Source: a virus
Strand: one strand, 5' to 3'
Length of the DNA stretch: 64,000 nucleotides
Virus record (IMG/VR): IMGVR_UViG_3300009509_000013
Span: 1-64,000 of that record
Under the pieces are notes generated by a model. That model worked only from the letters and a program-made list of their open reading frames with translations. It ran no database searches and was not told the DNA's origin. The position numbers and the translations under genes were made by a program. The first letter of the stretch is position 1. Each line of letters starts with the position of its first letter. Positions 44,898 to 53,751 of the stretch are shown piece after piece.

Positions 44898-45260
44898 TTT
44901 CCGTTTCTTCGTCTTTTTCTTACGAGCCCCGCCGCCTTCGTCTTCGGCGTCGTCGGGAGCCGCGTCTTCACCTTCGCCTTCGTCCGCTTCTTCGTCGTCG
45001 TCGACGATCCGCTTTCTTTCGTCGGCGGCGAGAACCGCCGATTCAAGGCTTGGGTTTGTTGCGTCTTCCGCCGGAGCTTTCGCTTTCTTCTTCGGAGCCG
45101 CTTCGAGCATTTGAACGGAATATTCCGACGCAACCTGATAATAGGCTATGTCGTCCGCGTTCGTGATCGTTTGCGGTTGTCCCTTTTTGAAAGTTCGACC
45201 CCTTGCCGTGTGACTCTGGCAACCGATAAGCTCAACCTTTGCCCTAACAAGATCTGCCAT
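44886..45260 (-). CDS. Hypothetical capsid-region protein with Lys/Arg tail
   Basis: 124 residues from the ATG at 45260 (GGAGACTCAAGA before it). N-terminal domain of about 55 residues (VRAKVELIGCQSHTARG), then a long acidic and finally basic tail (RKKKTKKRKSRA). Immediately downstream of the major capsid gene, where head-decoration or connector proteins are often found. Not recognised. Confidence 0.56.
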   Translation of the reverse strand: MADLVRAKVELIGCQSHTARGRTFKKGQPQTITNADDIAYYQVASEYSVQMLEAAPKKKAKAPAEDATNPSLESAVLAADERKRIVDDDEEADEGEGEDAAPDDAEDEGGGARKKKTKKRKSRA

Positions 45261-45318
45261 TCTTGAGTCTCCAATCAAATAGCGTCGAGTGTCTTGCGAC
45301 CCCTTGCTAGGTTAAAGG

Positions 45319-46518
45319 TTACACGCCTTGACCGATGTTCTTCGCGAAAACAATCGCGTCAAGTTCTTCGTAATTGACCGCGACTTTCGCCGTGATCGCA
45401 TACTGATTGACGCCCTTGTAAATGTCGCGATCTTTCTCGATCCGAATGTCGCGCCCGATCCCGACGATCATGTTGCTTTGATGCGTCAAGATCATTTGCG
45501 GATTCGCGTCGAACGTGACCTTGACAACGGTCCCGGTCGGAATCGAAGAAGCGGCGTCGCGCTTCACGGTTCCGGCGGCGTAGTCAACGATATAATCGTT
45601 GCCCGCGCCTTCGACGTATGGCGTGATCGGAGTTCCGCCAAGATCCGGCGGAGTCACGACGACGTTCTCGACCGGGGAGAATCCGAGCGCGGATTCGGCA
45701 ACGCCGGTCAAGGTAACGTGAACGGTCGTCCGAACGGTGAAGTCCCAAAGCGGAACTTCCACAATCGGAACGCCGAACGGCGATTGCATGGAACCGCCGG
45801 CGGCGGAGTCGCCAAGCGCGGTTGCGCGTGTGGCGAGCTTTTCCATGTAAAGTTGCGCCAAGTCGGGCGACATGAACCAACGCAACGCCGACTTGTTCCG
45901 GCGGAACTTGGTCGGCATGGCGCGAATCATCTTCCCGAAGATCGCGAGCCCAATGTTCGCGCCTTCGGCGTCGACGACATGCGCGCCGCGAGCGAGCTTC
46001 AACCAACCGTCTTGAAGCGCAAGATACGAATCCTTGATATACTTCGTCGAAGATCCGTTGTCTTTCAGATCGCTTTCAAGGGCGGCGTGACCGAGCAAGT
46101 CGCCGTTGATGTAGAGTTCTTCGAGATCGTTGGCGGTTTGCGTCGACATCATGCGAATGATGTGTTCTTCAACGTTGTCGCCTTCGATATTGATCTCTTT
46201 GAAGTTGTCGCCGATCTCGAACGGAACGATCAACTCGCGCGGAGTCAACGTCACCTTCGAAGTCGACACGCCGCGACGAAGCGCGACGTCTTGGGCTTCC
46301 GCCTTCGGGAGCGCAAGCCGCTTGCCGACGCCGATCTTTTCGATCTCCAAAGACTCGTTGCGAAACCGAACAACGCGAGCGTTGTTCTTCAAAACGGTTT
46401 CGTCGACAACGTAGTCAATGAAGCGGTCGCTTTGCGCCGGATTCAACTTGCCAGCGGCGGCGAGCGCGTCGGTCGTGATAACAGCCTTTCGAACGATTTC
46501 TTCGTTGGGAATGCTCAT
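45319..46518 (-). CDS. Major capsid protein (HK97-like fold)
   Basis: 399 residues from the ATG at 46518 (GGAGGTTAGAACC). Features of an HK97-type shell protein: an N-terminal arm (about 1-65), a spine helix region (DNVEEHIIRMMSTQTANDLEE), the FGVPIVEVPLWDF strand and a C-terminal A-domain with NMIVGIGRDIRIEKDRDIY. The scaffold-like and protease genes lie just upstream, as expected. Confidence 0.88.
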   Translation of the reverse strand: MSIPNEEIVRKAVITTDALAAAGKLNPAQSDRFIDYVVDETVLKNNARVVRFRNESLEIEKIGVGKRLALPKAEAQDVALRRGVSTSKVTLTPRELIVPFEIGDNFKEINIEGDNVEEHIIRMMSTQTANDLEELYINGDLLGHAALESDLKDNGSSTKYIKDSYLALQDGWLKLARGAHVVDAEGANIGLAIFGKMIRAMPTKFRRNKSALRWFMSPDLAQLYMEKLATRATALGDSAAGGSMQSPFGVPIVEVPLWDFTVRTTVHVTLTGVAESALGFSPVENVVVTPPDLGGTPITPYVEGAGNDYIVDYAAGTVKRDAASSIPTGTVVKVTFDANPQMILTHQSNMIVGIGRDIRIEKDRDIYKGVNQYAITAKVAVNYEELDAIVFAKNIGQGV

Positions 46519-46577
46519 GGTTCTAACCTCCAAAATCCTTTCAATGAAGTTCCTTCAAGCGTCGTCGCTCGCCGGAG

Positions 46578-47585
46578 CTACAGAACGCCCTTCCACATTC
46601 CGCCTTCGTTCTTTTGAACGTCGACGGTCGAATCGGTCTTGCCTTCGTCGTCAACCGACTTCGACGGGGCGCGAGCCTTTTCGATCTTTTCGATTCGCTC
46701 CGTCACGGGAGCGATTGCCTTCGAAACCGCCTCTTGCACGATTGAAGCGACGTCGACGGGATCGGCGTTGCCGCCGTTGCCGTCTTCCGACTTCATGGTT
46801 CCGACCGGCTTCACGCCGCCCTGAAACTTCGTGTCCGCCGGAAGCGCCTTCGAAAGATCCGCGAGCATTGCCTTCGCAATGGCGGGATCAACGTCGCCGA
46901 TCAAGTTCACAAGGTTCGAAACCGTGCTCTTGATCGAATCGATCCGGCTTTGCGTGAAGCTTTTCGACTTCACGACGGGTTGACCGGAAACGAGAACGCT
47001 TCCGTCTTGCATGACTTGAACCGCCGGAACCGGAGCGTCGGCGTTGCCGTCTTCGCTCTTTTTGGTTTCGGTTTTCTTCGTCTTGTCTTTTCCGCCGAAC
47101 ATGAAGCCCGCCTTTTGAAGTGCCGCCTTGTCAACGGCGTTCGCGCCCTTCGCGAAGTTCGCGACCGCCTTCAACGAAGCAACGATTTCCTTGGGAAGTG
47201 CCTTTTCGACTTCGACTTCGGAAGTCGAACCCTCCCCGGCGTCGGCATTGGTTGAAGCGGCGTCGCCGCTTTCACCTTCGCCTTCCGCGCCCGCGTCGGC
47301 ATTGGTTCCGGGATCGGTTGCTTCGCCGTTCCCTTCCCCGCCGTCCGCGTTCATTTTGACGATTTCGGTTTCGGAAGCGTTGCCTTTTGCTTCCGTCTTC
47401 GCTTCGTTGTCCGCCGCGAATGCACTCATTTTTTCGCCTCCTAGCCGTTTAACAACCAAAAACTCCCGCAAATTTGCGGGACGATCCACAAGGGATACTT
47501 CTTTGACGTCCAAGTCGAGCAAGCGCCGCGCCTTCGACGTCTTCGCTTTCTCGACCGATACCACTTTTTCTTGTTCAATGTCCAT
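46578..47585 (-). CDS. Capsid scaffold-like protein
   Basis: 335 residues from the ATG at 47585 (GGGGAAAG upstream). The start has DLDVKEVSLVDRPANLREFL, a motif that commonly opens phage prohead-protease or scaffold proteins; the rest is acidic, Gly/Ala/Asn-rich and probably disordered (about 75-160), with a coiled-coil section near 270-310. The place between protease and capsid genes fits a scaffold. A longer frame to 47651 overlaps the protease gene. Confidence 0.66.
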   Translation of the reverse strand: MDIEQEKVVSVEKAKTSKARRLLDLDVKEVSLVDRPANLREFLVVKRLGGEKMSAFAADNEAKTEAKGNASETEIVKMNADGGEGNGEATDPGTNADAGAEGEGESGDAASTNADAGEGSTSEVEVEKALPKEIVASLKAVANFAKGANAVDKAALQKAGFMFGGKDKTKKTETKKSEDGNADAPVPAVQVMQDGSVLVSGQPVVKSKSFTQSRIDSIKSTVSNLVNLIGDVDPAIAKAMLADLSKALPADTKFQGGVKPVGTMKSEDGNGGNADPVDVASIVQEAVSKAIAPVTERIEKIEKARAPSKSVDDEGKTDSTVDVQKNEGGMWKGVL

Positions 47586-47622
47586 TTTCACAGACTTTCC
47601 CCAATCGTTCGCGACCAATTTT

Positions 47623-49605
47623 TCAGGAAGCGACGGTTGCGATTCCCCCAATCGAAAAGCCGGTGATCTTGCCGGCTTTGATTTTCTTCCAAAGTTGATC
47701 GTTCTCGATCTTGACCTTCATGATCCAAGATCCCTTTTTGACTTTCTTCCCGCCAAGCTTCATTGCGACTTCGGAAACGTAGCTTTCGACAAGCGTCACG
47801 CCGATTTGACCGAAAATCGTGTGCATCAAACCGAGCTTCGTCGATTCGCGATAGCGCGCCAAAAAGTTGTGCGCCGCCTTTTCGATCACGGCTTCGTCAA
47901 CCGTGTCTTTTTGCGCGTCGACCGTTCCCGGCTCCAAAACGACGCCCGTCACTTGCCGCTTTTCCGCCTTCAAAATCGGAACGAAGACTTTCTCGATTTG
48001 CTCCGCTTCGTCCGGGCTCCAAGTCCAAGCCCCTTCGCCGACTTCTTTCAAGACGAAGACGCCTTTCACTTCCGCGCCGTCAAGCTCGACTTTCATTTCA
48101 GAATCTTCGAGCTTCAAGACGCGAGCGGAACCGGCGTCAAGCTTCGTGATCTTGCATTCGACGCCCTTCGTCGGATTCAAGAAATGTCCGCCGGAAACGA
48201 CGCCTTCGAAATCGAGCGCTTCCCTATGCGGTTCCGACTTGAACACGACTTCGCAAACGCTTTCGGGGTCGGCGTCCGTTCCCATTTCAACGGAAACAAG
48301 TTCGTCGTGACCAATGTCGAGCCGGAGCAACGTCGATTCTTCGCCGCCGGCGACCGCCTTGTGAATCGCGAAACGGGAATGATTCATTGACGCCTTGCGG
48401 ATTTCCCGCTTGAACGGAAGCGCGAAGTCGATCTCGACGTCGCCCTTCGTGATCGCTTGAACCAAACCGTCGCGAATCGTCTTCGCTTCGCCGTCGTCGG
48501 TCTTTTCCCAATAGCGGGAGCCTTCCGGGATCTGCTTTCGAACTTCAACCGGAAGCGCCGAAACGCCCGCCGGCGGAAGCCAACCCTTTTCGACCGCTTC
48601 TTCGGTCAAAACGAACGGCGTGAAATCGTCGGAGTGTGACGCCTTCCAATCGTCGCCGTCGCGCTTGAACAAAATCGGATAATTCAACCCCGTTCCTTGG
48701 GGGAAATATTCGTGAAACCCGTCGAATTGTGCGCCGAATTCGACGACGCCCTTTTCGACGATTTGCAAAACGCCGCCTTCGTCGTCGAAGATCCCCGCCT
48801 TCGTCCGCGCTTCAATGTCGAGCCATGCGACCGGAGCCGGAGCTTTGCGCTTGCAAACGACTTCCCGCTTCCATTCGCCGGAACGGAAATCAATCGCGGA
48901 AACCGCTTCAACCGGAAGCGCCCGCGCTTGCTTCAACGTTTCGACGGGAGCCGTCACGGGAGCGATTTGCGTGTCGAGTTCCCAACCGACCGCGACGTCG
49001 CCCGCCCGCGCTCGGAATTCGCTTCGGAGCGCCTTCCCGATCCATCTTTGGTGAACCGTGAACGGGTGCTTTTCGTCTTCTGTCGGAACGTCGACAAACG
49101 GATCGAGCGTTTCGCCCTTTTCGACTTCGACCGAATTCACAACCGCCTTCGTCGCGTCAATCGGTTGAAGCGTCGGTCGCTCCGCCTTCGTGACTTCGAA
49201 TTCGGTTGAAACGTCGTCGAGCATGTCGCCCGGCGGGGAAGGGTGCGCGACGTTCCGGTCGGCGAGTTCGTCGACGATCAAAGCGTGAAGGTTCATTGAA
49301 CCTTCGCGATCCGCCTTCGTCATGAACTCCCGGTGAAGCTCCGCGTGAAGCTCGACAAGCTCCGTCGCCGAACATTTCGAAACGTCGATCACGTCCGACC
49401 AAAACTTTTCGGTCGCCGTCTTGCGCTTCGGCTTTTCTTCTTTCACTTTGATTCCGCTTGAACCAAGCGAAGCCGGAGCGAGCTTCCCGGCGTTTCCGAG
49501 ATCGGTTGAAGTGATCGCCTTCGACGCTTCAACCGTTGATCGCTTTTCGATCTTGTCGGTCGCCGACATTGCCCGTCGCGGCATTCGTTTTCTTTTCGCC
49601 GTCAT
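47623..49605 (-). CDS. XkdF-type prohead protease with LigD-PE-like modules
   Basis: About 660 residues from the ATG at 49605 (GGCGGG upstream; a TTG at 49644 is possible). The last ~115 residues are an XkdF-type prohead serine protease: GVVLEPGTVDAQKD, LGLMHTIFG (probable His), VESYVSEVA (probable Ser) and KAGKITGFSIGG. Before it lie two modules that recall the LigD 3'-phosphoesterase fold (HPFTVHQRW...FRAR...VGWEL and RFAIHKAV...LLRLDIGHDE, followed by EGAWTWSP). Their usual HxDxR signature is altered, so they may be structural. The protease would cleave scaffold and capsid precursors. Confidence 0.72.
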   Translation of the reverse strand: MTAKRKRMPRRAMSATDKIEKRSTVEASKAITSTDLGNAGKLAPASLGSSGIKVKEEKPKRKTATEKFWSDVIDVSKCSATELVELHAELHREFMTKADREGSMNLHALIVDELADRNVAHPSPPGDMLDDVSTEFEVTKAERPTLQPIDATKAVVNSVEVEKGETLDPFVDVPTEDEKHPFTVHQRWIGKALRSEFRARAGDVAVGWELDTQIAPVTAPVETLKQARALPVEAVSAIDFRSGEWKREVVCKRKAPAPVAWLDIEARTKAGIFDDEGGVLQIVEKGVVEFGAQFDGFHEYFPQGTGLNYPILFKRDGDDWKASHSDDFTPFVLTEEAVEKGWLPPAGVSALPVEVRKQIPEGSRYWEKTDDGEAKTIRDGLVQAITKGDVEIDFALPFKREIRKASMNHSRFAIHKAVAGGEESTLLRLDIGHDELVSVEMGTDADPESVCEVVFKSEPHREALDFEGVVSGGHFLNPTKGVECKITKLDAGSARVLKLEDSEMKVELDGAEVKGVFVLKEVGEGAWTWSPDEAEQIEKVFVPILKAEKRQVTGVVLEPGTVDAQKDTVDEAVIEKAAHNFLARYRESTKLGLMHTIFGQIGVTLVESYVSEVAMKLGGKKVKKGSWIMKVKIENDQLWKKIKAGKITGFSIGGIATVAS

Positions 49606-49647
49606 TGTTGCCCGCCATGATAGCCGGAGAAAGTCGAAGTTCAAAAC

Positions 49648-49854
49648 TCAAGTCGAAATTGCAATTTCGCGCACCTTTTCGAAATATTCTGTCGGGTCGT
49701 CGAAAAGATATGAAATTGTTTCGGCCAAATCTCCGGGAATTTCGCCATTTTTGGCGAGATTTTTCATAATATTCAAAGCGCCGTCAAGGTCGTTTCTGTC
49801 GAGCTTGTAAACGTCGCGCTTTGCGTCTTCGATTTGCTTTTCGGAAAGTGCCAT
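49648..49854 (-). CDS. Hypothetical 68-residue protein
   Basis: Small acidic helical protein (AKRDVYKLDRNDLDGALNIM). AGGGGGTCG before the ATG gives good support for translation. Between the MuF-like protein and protease genes; role unknown. Confidence 0.58.
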   Translation of the reverse strand: MALSEKQIEDAKRDVYKLDRNDLDGALNIMKNLAKNGEIPGDLAETISYLFDDPTEYFEKVREIAIST

Positions 49855-49862
49855 TCGACCCC

Positions 49863-51932
49863 CTAGAACGCCGCGTTCACGTTGCGTTCAAGTTGCTTTT
49901 GAAATTCTTCGGTGAATGAAGCCGCTTCGCTTTCAGTCATTCCGGCGATCATTCTCGCCGGCGGCTTCGTGCTTCGCGCGAAGTGTTTCGGATAGTCTTG
50001 ACCGCGCATGACCGTTGCCCGCGTCGACCGCATTTTGATTGAAGCGGCTTCGAGAATTTCGTCGAGTTCCTTTTCGGCGATTCGTTCAACGTCGATTCCG
50101 GCTTTCGCGATTGCGGTTTCGGTTGCGGCGGCGATCTCTTTTTTGACCGTCTTGATTTCGTATTCATACGCGCCATAACGCCGCCCGGTCTTTGCGTCGA
50201 CAATGCGCGCCGGATTGACGCCCCATTTTCGGATCATGATCTGTCGACTCAAGTGTTCACAAGTCGCTTCTTCGAGCGCAAGCGCCGCGCCTTTCAATTG
50301 GTTCAATGCAATCGGCGCGTGTGAATGAATCGTTTCGTGAACCAAAACCGAAAACGCTTCGTTCGCCGCGTCCGTTCGCGCGCCCTTTGCGAAAAGCGCC
50401 GCTTGTTTTTGAACGTCGCGCGTGATCCAAATCGCGCCATTCTCGACGAACTTCCCGTTCGCGCGCCCCATGTTTTGTTTGACTTGCGCGATCAAGAAAT
50501 TGAATTTGTCGCGCTTGTCTCGCGTCGCGGTCGCCGTTTCGACGTTGCTCCAAATGATCGACCGCTCGATCATTCCGTGTTCCGCCATAAGCGCGTTCAA
50601 TTCTTTGCGGATCGCCGCTTGTTGCGCCGGCGAATATTGCTTGAATGTCGCCGTTACGCCGGGAATCCCTTCGCGCTTCGCCGCGACCGCCTTTTCAAGC
50701 GCCTTTTGATTGAACGCCTTCGTCGGCGTGACGTTCGTCTTCGGAAGATCCGGGAAGATTGTCTTCGCCGCTTGCGCCGCTTGCGACGCTTGAATCGCAG
50801 AAGCCGCAACGCCCGCCGCGCGCCCGATGTTCGTCACGTTGCGCGAAATTTCAATCGGGTCGGAAAGGTTTTCATAGGTCGTCGATTCTTCCGAAACGTC
50901 GACCGTGCAACGGCAACGAAAGTGAAACGGCGGGGAAGAAAAGCCGGCGTCGGCGAGCGCCTTCGCGTCTTTCGGACCTTGCGGACCTTTGCCGCTTGTG
51001 ACATTCGCGAGCTTCCCCGGCGATAGCCAAGGGTGAGCTTTCCGCATGTCTTCGGGAGTCGTCGCTTCGAGATCGCGAACCATTTGATCGACGCCTTGAC
51101 GAACCGAAAAGATCTTTCCGTTCATTGTGTCGCAAACCGGACACGTTCGTTCGTCGCTCGGATTCACGATTTCGTAATAGGTGACGCCAATCGACGCGAA
51201 GCTTCGCATTTGACCTTGTGCGCGCGCGACCGTCGCCGCGTTCGCGACAAGCCCTTCGAAATATTGCCGATCCGTTCCGGTGAATCCCTTCGGTGTCGAA
51301 AAGATTCCGAGCGCGTCGCGCGTTCGCTCCGCCATGACCTTTCCCGCCGCGCGTCCGACCGCTCCGGTTTCCATTGCTTCGCGCGTCGTCTTTTCGATTG
51401 TTTGCGCGACGTTTTTGTCGAAGTGCTCCCCGATCCAAAGCGTTTGTTGATCTTTGATCGCGCGAAGCGCTCCGTCGTCTACCACGTCGAACGACGGCAA
51501 AACTTGCGCCTTGAAGCCCGCCGCCTTTTTCACTTCCGCCGTTGCGTTCGGCGTATCGAATTGAAGCGACGCCTTCGTTTGTCGCGTTGCTTTCTTGTGA
51601 CCGGCGATCCGCGCGAGCCGATAGACTTCCGCGATCTCCCGGTTGAAGCGCGGCGTGACCGCCTTCGCCCAAGGTCGCATGATTCGCTTGATCGTCGCCG
51701 CGATTTGAGCCGACGAAGCCCCGCGCTCCGCCATGCTCCCCGCTTTCTCCGCCGCTTTTTTCGAACGGTCGCGCCATTCCTTCAAGAGATATTCGCGAAG
51801 ACGTGTTTCGATCTTCGCGATTTGCGCGACTTCCGAAAGCCGAAGCGCCTTCGCGATCAAGACGTCGGAAGCGATCAACCCGTCATAGAGCCGACCGACG
51901 TCAAGCCTTTGTGTCGCCGCCGTTGAAGCCAA
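49863..51932 (-). CDS. MuF-like head protein with C-terminal zincin domain
   Basis: 689 residues starting at a TTG (51932) after AGGGGCG; no early ATG exists. The first ~350 residues fit Mu gpF/SPP1 gp7-type minor head proteins, with DERTCPVCDTMNGKIF and PPFHFRCRCTV (paired Cys, probable zinc site). After a linker, residues ~400-640 form a second domain with VHETIH (His532, Glu533, His536) and a downstream EEATCEH (Glu555), the HExxH...E pattern of zinc metallopeptidases. Such C-terminal enzymes in MuF proteins can be toxins or effectors ejected with DNA. Confidence 0.78.
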   Translation of the reverse strand: MASTAATQRLDVGRLYDGLIASDVLIAKALRLSEVAQIAKIETRLREYLLKEWRDRSKKAAEKAGSMAERGASSAQIAATIKRIMRPWAKAVTPRFNREIAEVYRLARIAGHKKATRQTKASLQFDTPNATAEVKKAAGFKAQVLPSFDVVDDGALRAIKDQQTLWIGEHFDKNVAQTIEKTTREAMETGAVGRAAGKVMAERTRDALGIFSTPKGFTGTDRQYFEGLVANAATVARAQGQMRSFASIGVTYYEIVNPSDERTCPVCDTMNGKIFSVRQGVDQMVRDLEATTPEDMRKAHPWLSPGKLANVTSGKGPQGPKDAKALADAGFSSPPFHFRCRCTVDVSEESTTYENLSDPIEISRNVTNIGRAAGVAASAIQASQAAQAAKTIFPDLPKTNVTPTKAFNQKALEKAVAAKREGIPGVTATFKQYSPAQQAAIRKELNALMAEHGMIERSIIWSNVETATATRDKRDKFNFLIAQVKQNMGRANGKFVENGAIWITRDVQKQAALFAKGARTDAANEAFSVLVHETIHSHAPIALNQLKGAALALEEATCEHLSRQIMIRKWGVNPARIVDAKTGRRYGAYEYEIKTVKKEIAAATETAIAKAGIDVERIAEKELDEILEAASIKMRSTRATVMRGQDYPKHFARSTKPPARMIAGMTESEAASFTEEFQKQLERNVNAAF

Positions 51933-51941
51933 AACGCGCCC

Positions 51942-53741
51942 CTATTCTTCGTCGAGATCGTCGCCGTGATCGTGCTCCGATTCCGTGACTTCCGCGCGCC
52001 AACGCGCTTCGAGTCGCTTGTTCATTTGAAGCAAGCGTTCGACGATCACTTCGTCGCGGAAAAGATCGGGATCGGTTGCGCCGGTTAGCATGTCGATTGC
52101 CTTCAACGCCGTCACTTGTTGACCGGGCTCCGCCGGGTCCGCCTTGTTTTTGACCGCTTCGGCCATTTGCAGCGAAAACGGAACGTCGGGATCGATCCCT
52201 TCCGGGAATGGCGGGAGTTCGATTCCGAGAATATCTTCGAGCGCGATCCGCGCAATTCGCGGCGTCATGCCGCCCGTTTTTTCCGCGCCGCCCAAGATCT
52301 TCACAAGTTCCGTGTTGTCCGTTGTGTTCGGCGTGTTCGACTTGAACTTGTGATAAACGATCCCCATGACCGGGAACAAAATCCGATTGACCCAAGAATC
52401 GAACGACGTTCGTTCCGGGTTGAAAACTTGTTCGTCGGCGAGCTTGCGCGACGACTCCGCCGTCGCTCGCGTGTAATCGTCGGAGCGCCCGACGAAGATC
52501 GGCGGAAGCCGGAAGACGCGACGAATCTTGTCTTGATTGTTGCCGCTATAGTTTTGAAACAAAGCGTCTTTGTGTTGCTCTTTGACAAGCGGCTTGATCT
52601 CCATTTTGATTTGACCGCCGTCTTCGCCTTCGAGATCGCCTTCGCCTTCGAGAATCAAAAACTTCGAATAGTTGTCCGACCCTTGAATTTGCGACTCGAC
52701 GAAATCTTTGATTCGGTTGATCGACCCTTGTGTCAATTGCCCGTTCGAAACGAGAACAACCATGCTTGGAATATTATTCGACTTGAAGGTCGTGAAATTT
52801 ATTTCTTCGGCGGCGCGATCTCCAAAAATTGAAAGCAAGTTGCCAATGTAGCGCGGAAGACCATAGGGCGAACGCGCCGAATAGATCTTGAAGTGAACGA
52901 TTTCGTTCGCGCGGAAATTTTCGGGGAGATCTTCTTTCGCGACGTCGCCGGTTCGATTGTCGATCACGCGCGGATCGCCGAACTCTTTGAACCAACGCAT
53001 TTTGAACGACCCGACATAGGAAAGATTTCGTCGAAGAATCGCGCGCGATTGCGCGAAGCGACGAAACCGCTTCCAAGTCGGAAGCTTCGAAACACGAACC
53101 GACCCGTCCGGTTGCCGTTCAAGAATCGGCATTTCGACGGGAAGCATTTCTTCGTCAATCGGCGAAAGCCGCATTTGATAGCTTGGAATATGGTTGAAGC
53201 CTTGCACGTCGCCGGCGACGTTCCGAATCACTTCGAGATAAGCGTTCCCCGTCGTTTCGAGATCTTTCCGAATTCGCTTTCGGGTTTCGGTGAAGTCTTC
53301 GTCAATCGTCGCATAGGCGAAGAAATTTTCGAGCCGAATCTTTTCGCCCTTCACGTTGTCGGCGAGCGCCTTCGGCGTTTTTTCGTTCATTTCGACGCGC
53401 GGAACGAACCGGAACCCGAAGCCTTCAATGTTCGTTTGCATGGCTTCGATACATTGGTTCAATTCCGAAGAATGTTCCGGGAGCATTGCCAACGTGAGCA
53501 AGTCGAACGGCGGATCGATCAAGTTCCCCTTCGCCGCCATTGCTTGAAACGGGTCGTCGGCGAGTTCTTTCGATTTCCCGGCTTCCGAGAATTCATTCGG
53601 CGCGGCTTTCGTTATGCTTTCGTCGAGCCCGACGACAATCGCCCGGACCTTCGTCGCCGGTTGAAGCGACGATTGATTCGCTTGCGCGCTTTGTGCGTTT
53701 GCGTCTTTGTGCATGTCGACGATTTTTGTTTGTTCAATCAT
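51942..53741 (-). CDS. Portal protein (PBSX family-like)
   Basis: 599 residues from the ATG at 53741 (AAGGGG). Portal features: RKRIRKDLETTGNAYLEVIR, FNHIPSYQMRL, NEIVHFKIYSARSPYGLPRY, and the late FRLPPIFVGRSDDYTRATAE with the typical QVFNPERTSFDSWVNRIL. It forms the dodecameric vertex through which DNA enters and leaves. The N terminus (~55 residues) is Gln/Ala/Ser rich and likely disordered. Confidence 0.9.
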   Translation of the reverse strand: MIEQTKIVDMHKDANAQSAQANQSSLQPATKVRAIVVGLDESITKAAPNEFSEAGKSKELADDPFQAMAAKGNLIDPPFDLLTLAMLPEHSSELNQCIEAMQTNIEGFGFRFVPRVEMNEKTPKALADNVKGEKIRLENFFAYATIDEDFTETRKRIRKDLETTGNAYLEVIRNVAGDVQGFNHIPSYQMRLSPIDEEMLPVEMPILERQPDGSVRVSKLPTWKRFRRFAQSRAILRRNLSYVGSFKMRWFKEFGDPRVIDNRTGDVAKEDLPENFRANEIVHFKIYSARSPYGLPRYIGNLLSIFGDRAAEEINFTTFKSNNIPSMVVLVSNGQLTQGSINRIKDFVESQIQGSDNYSKFLILEGEGDLEGEDGGQIKMEIKPLVKEQHKDALFQNYSGNNQDKIRRVFRLPPIFVGRSDDYTRATAESSRKLADEQVFNPERTSFDSWVNRILFPVMGIVYHKFKSNTPNTTDNTELVKILGGAEKTGGMTPRIARIALEDILGIELPPFPEGIDPDVPFSLQMAEAVKNKADPAEPGQQVTALKAIDMLTGATDPDLFRDEVIVERLLQMNKRLEARWRAEVTESEHDHGDDLDEE

Positions 53742-53751
53742 GGTCAACCCC

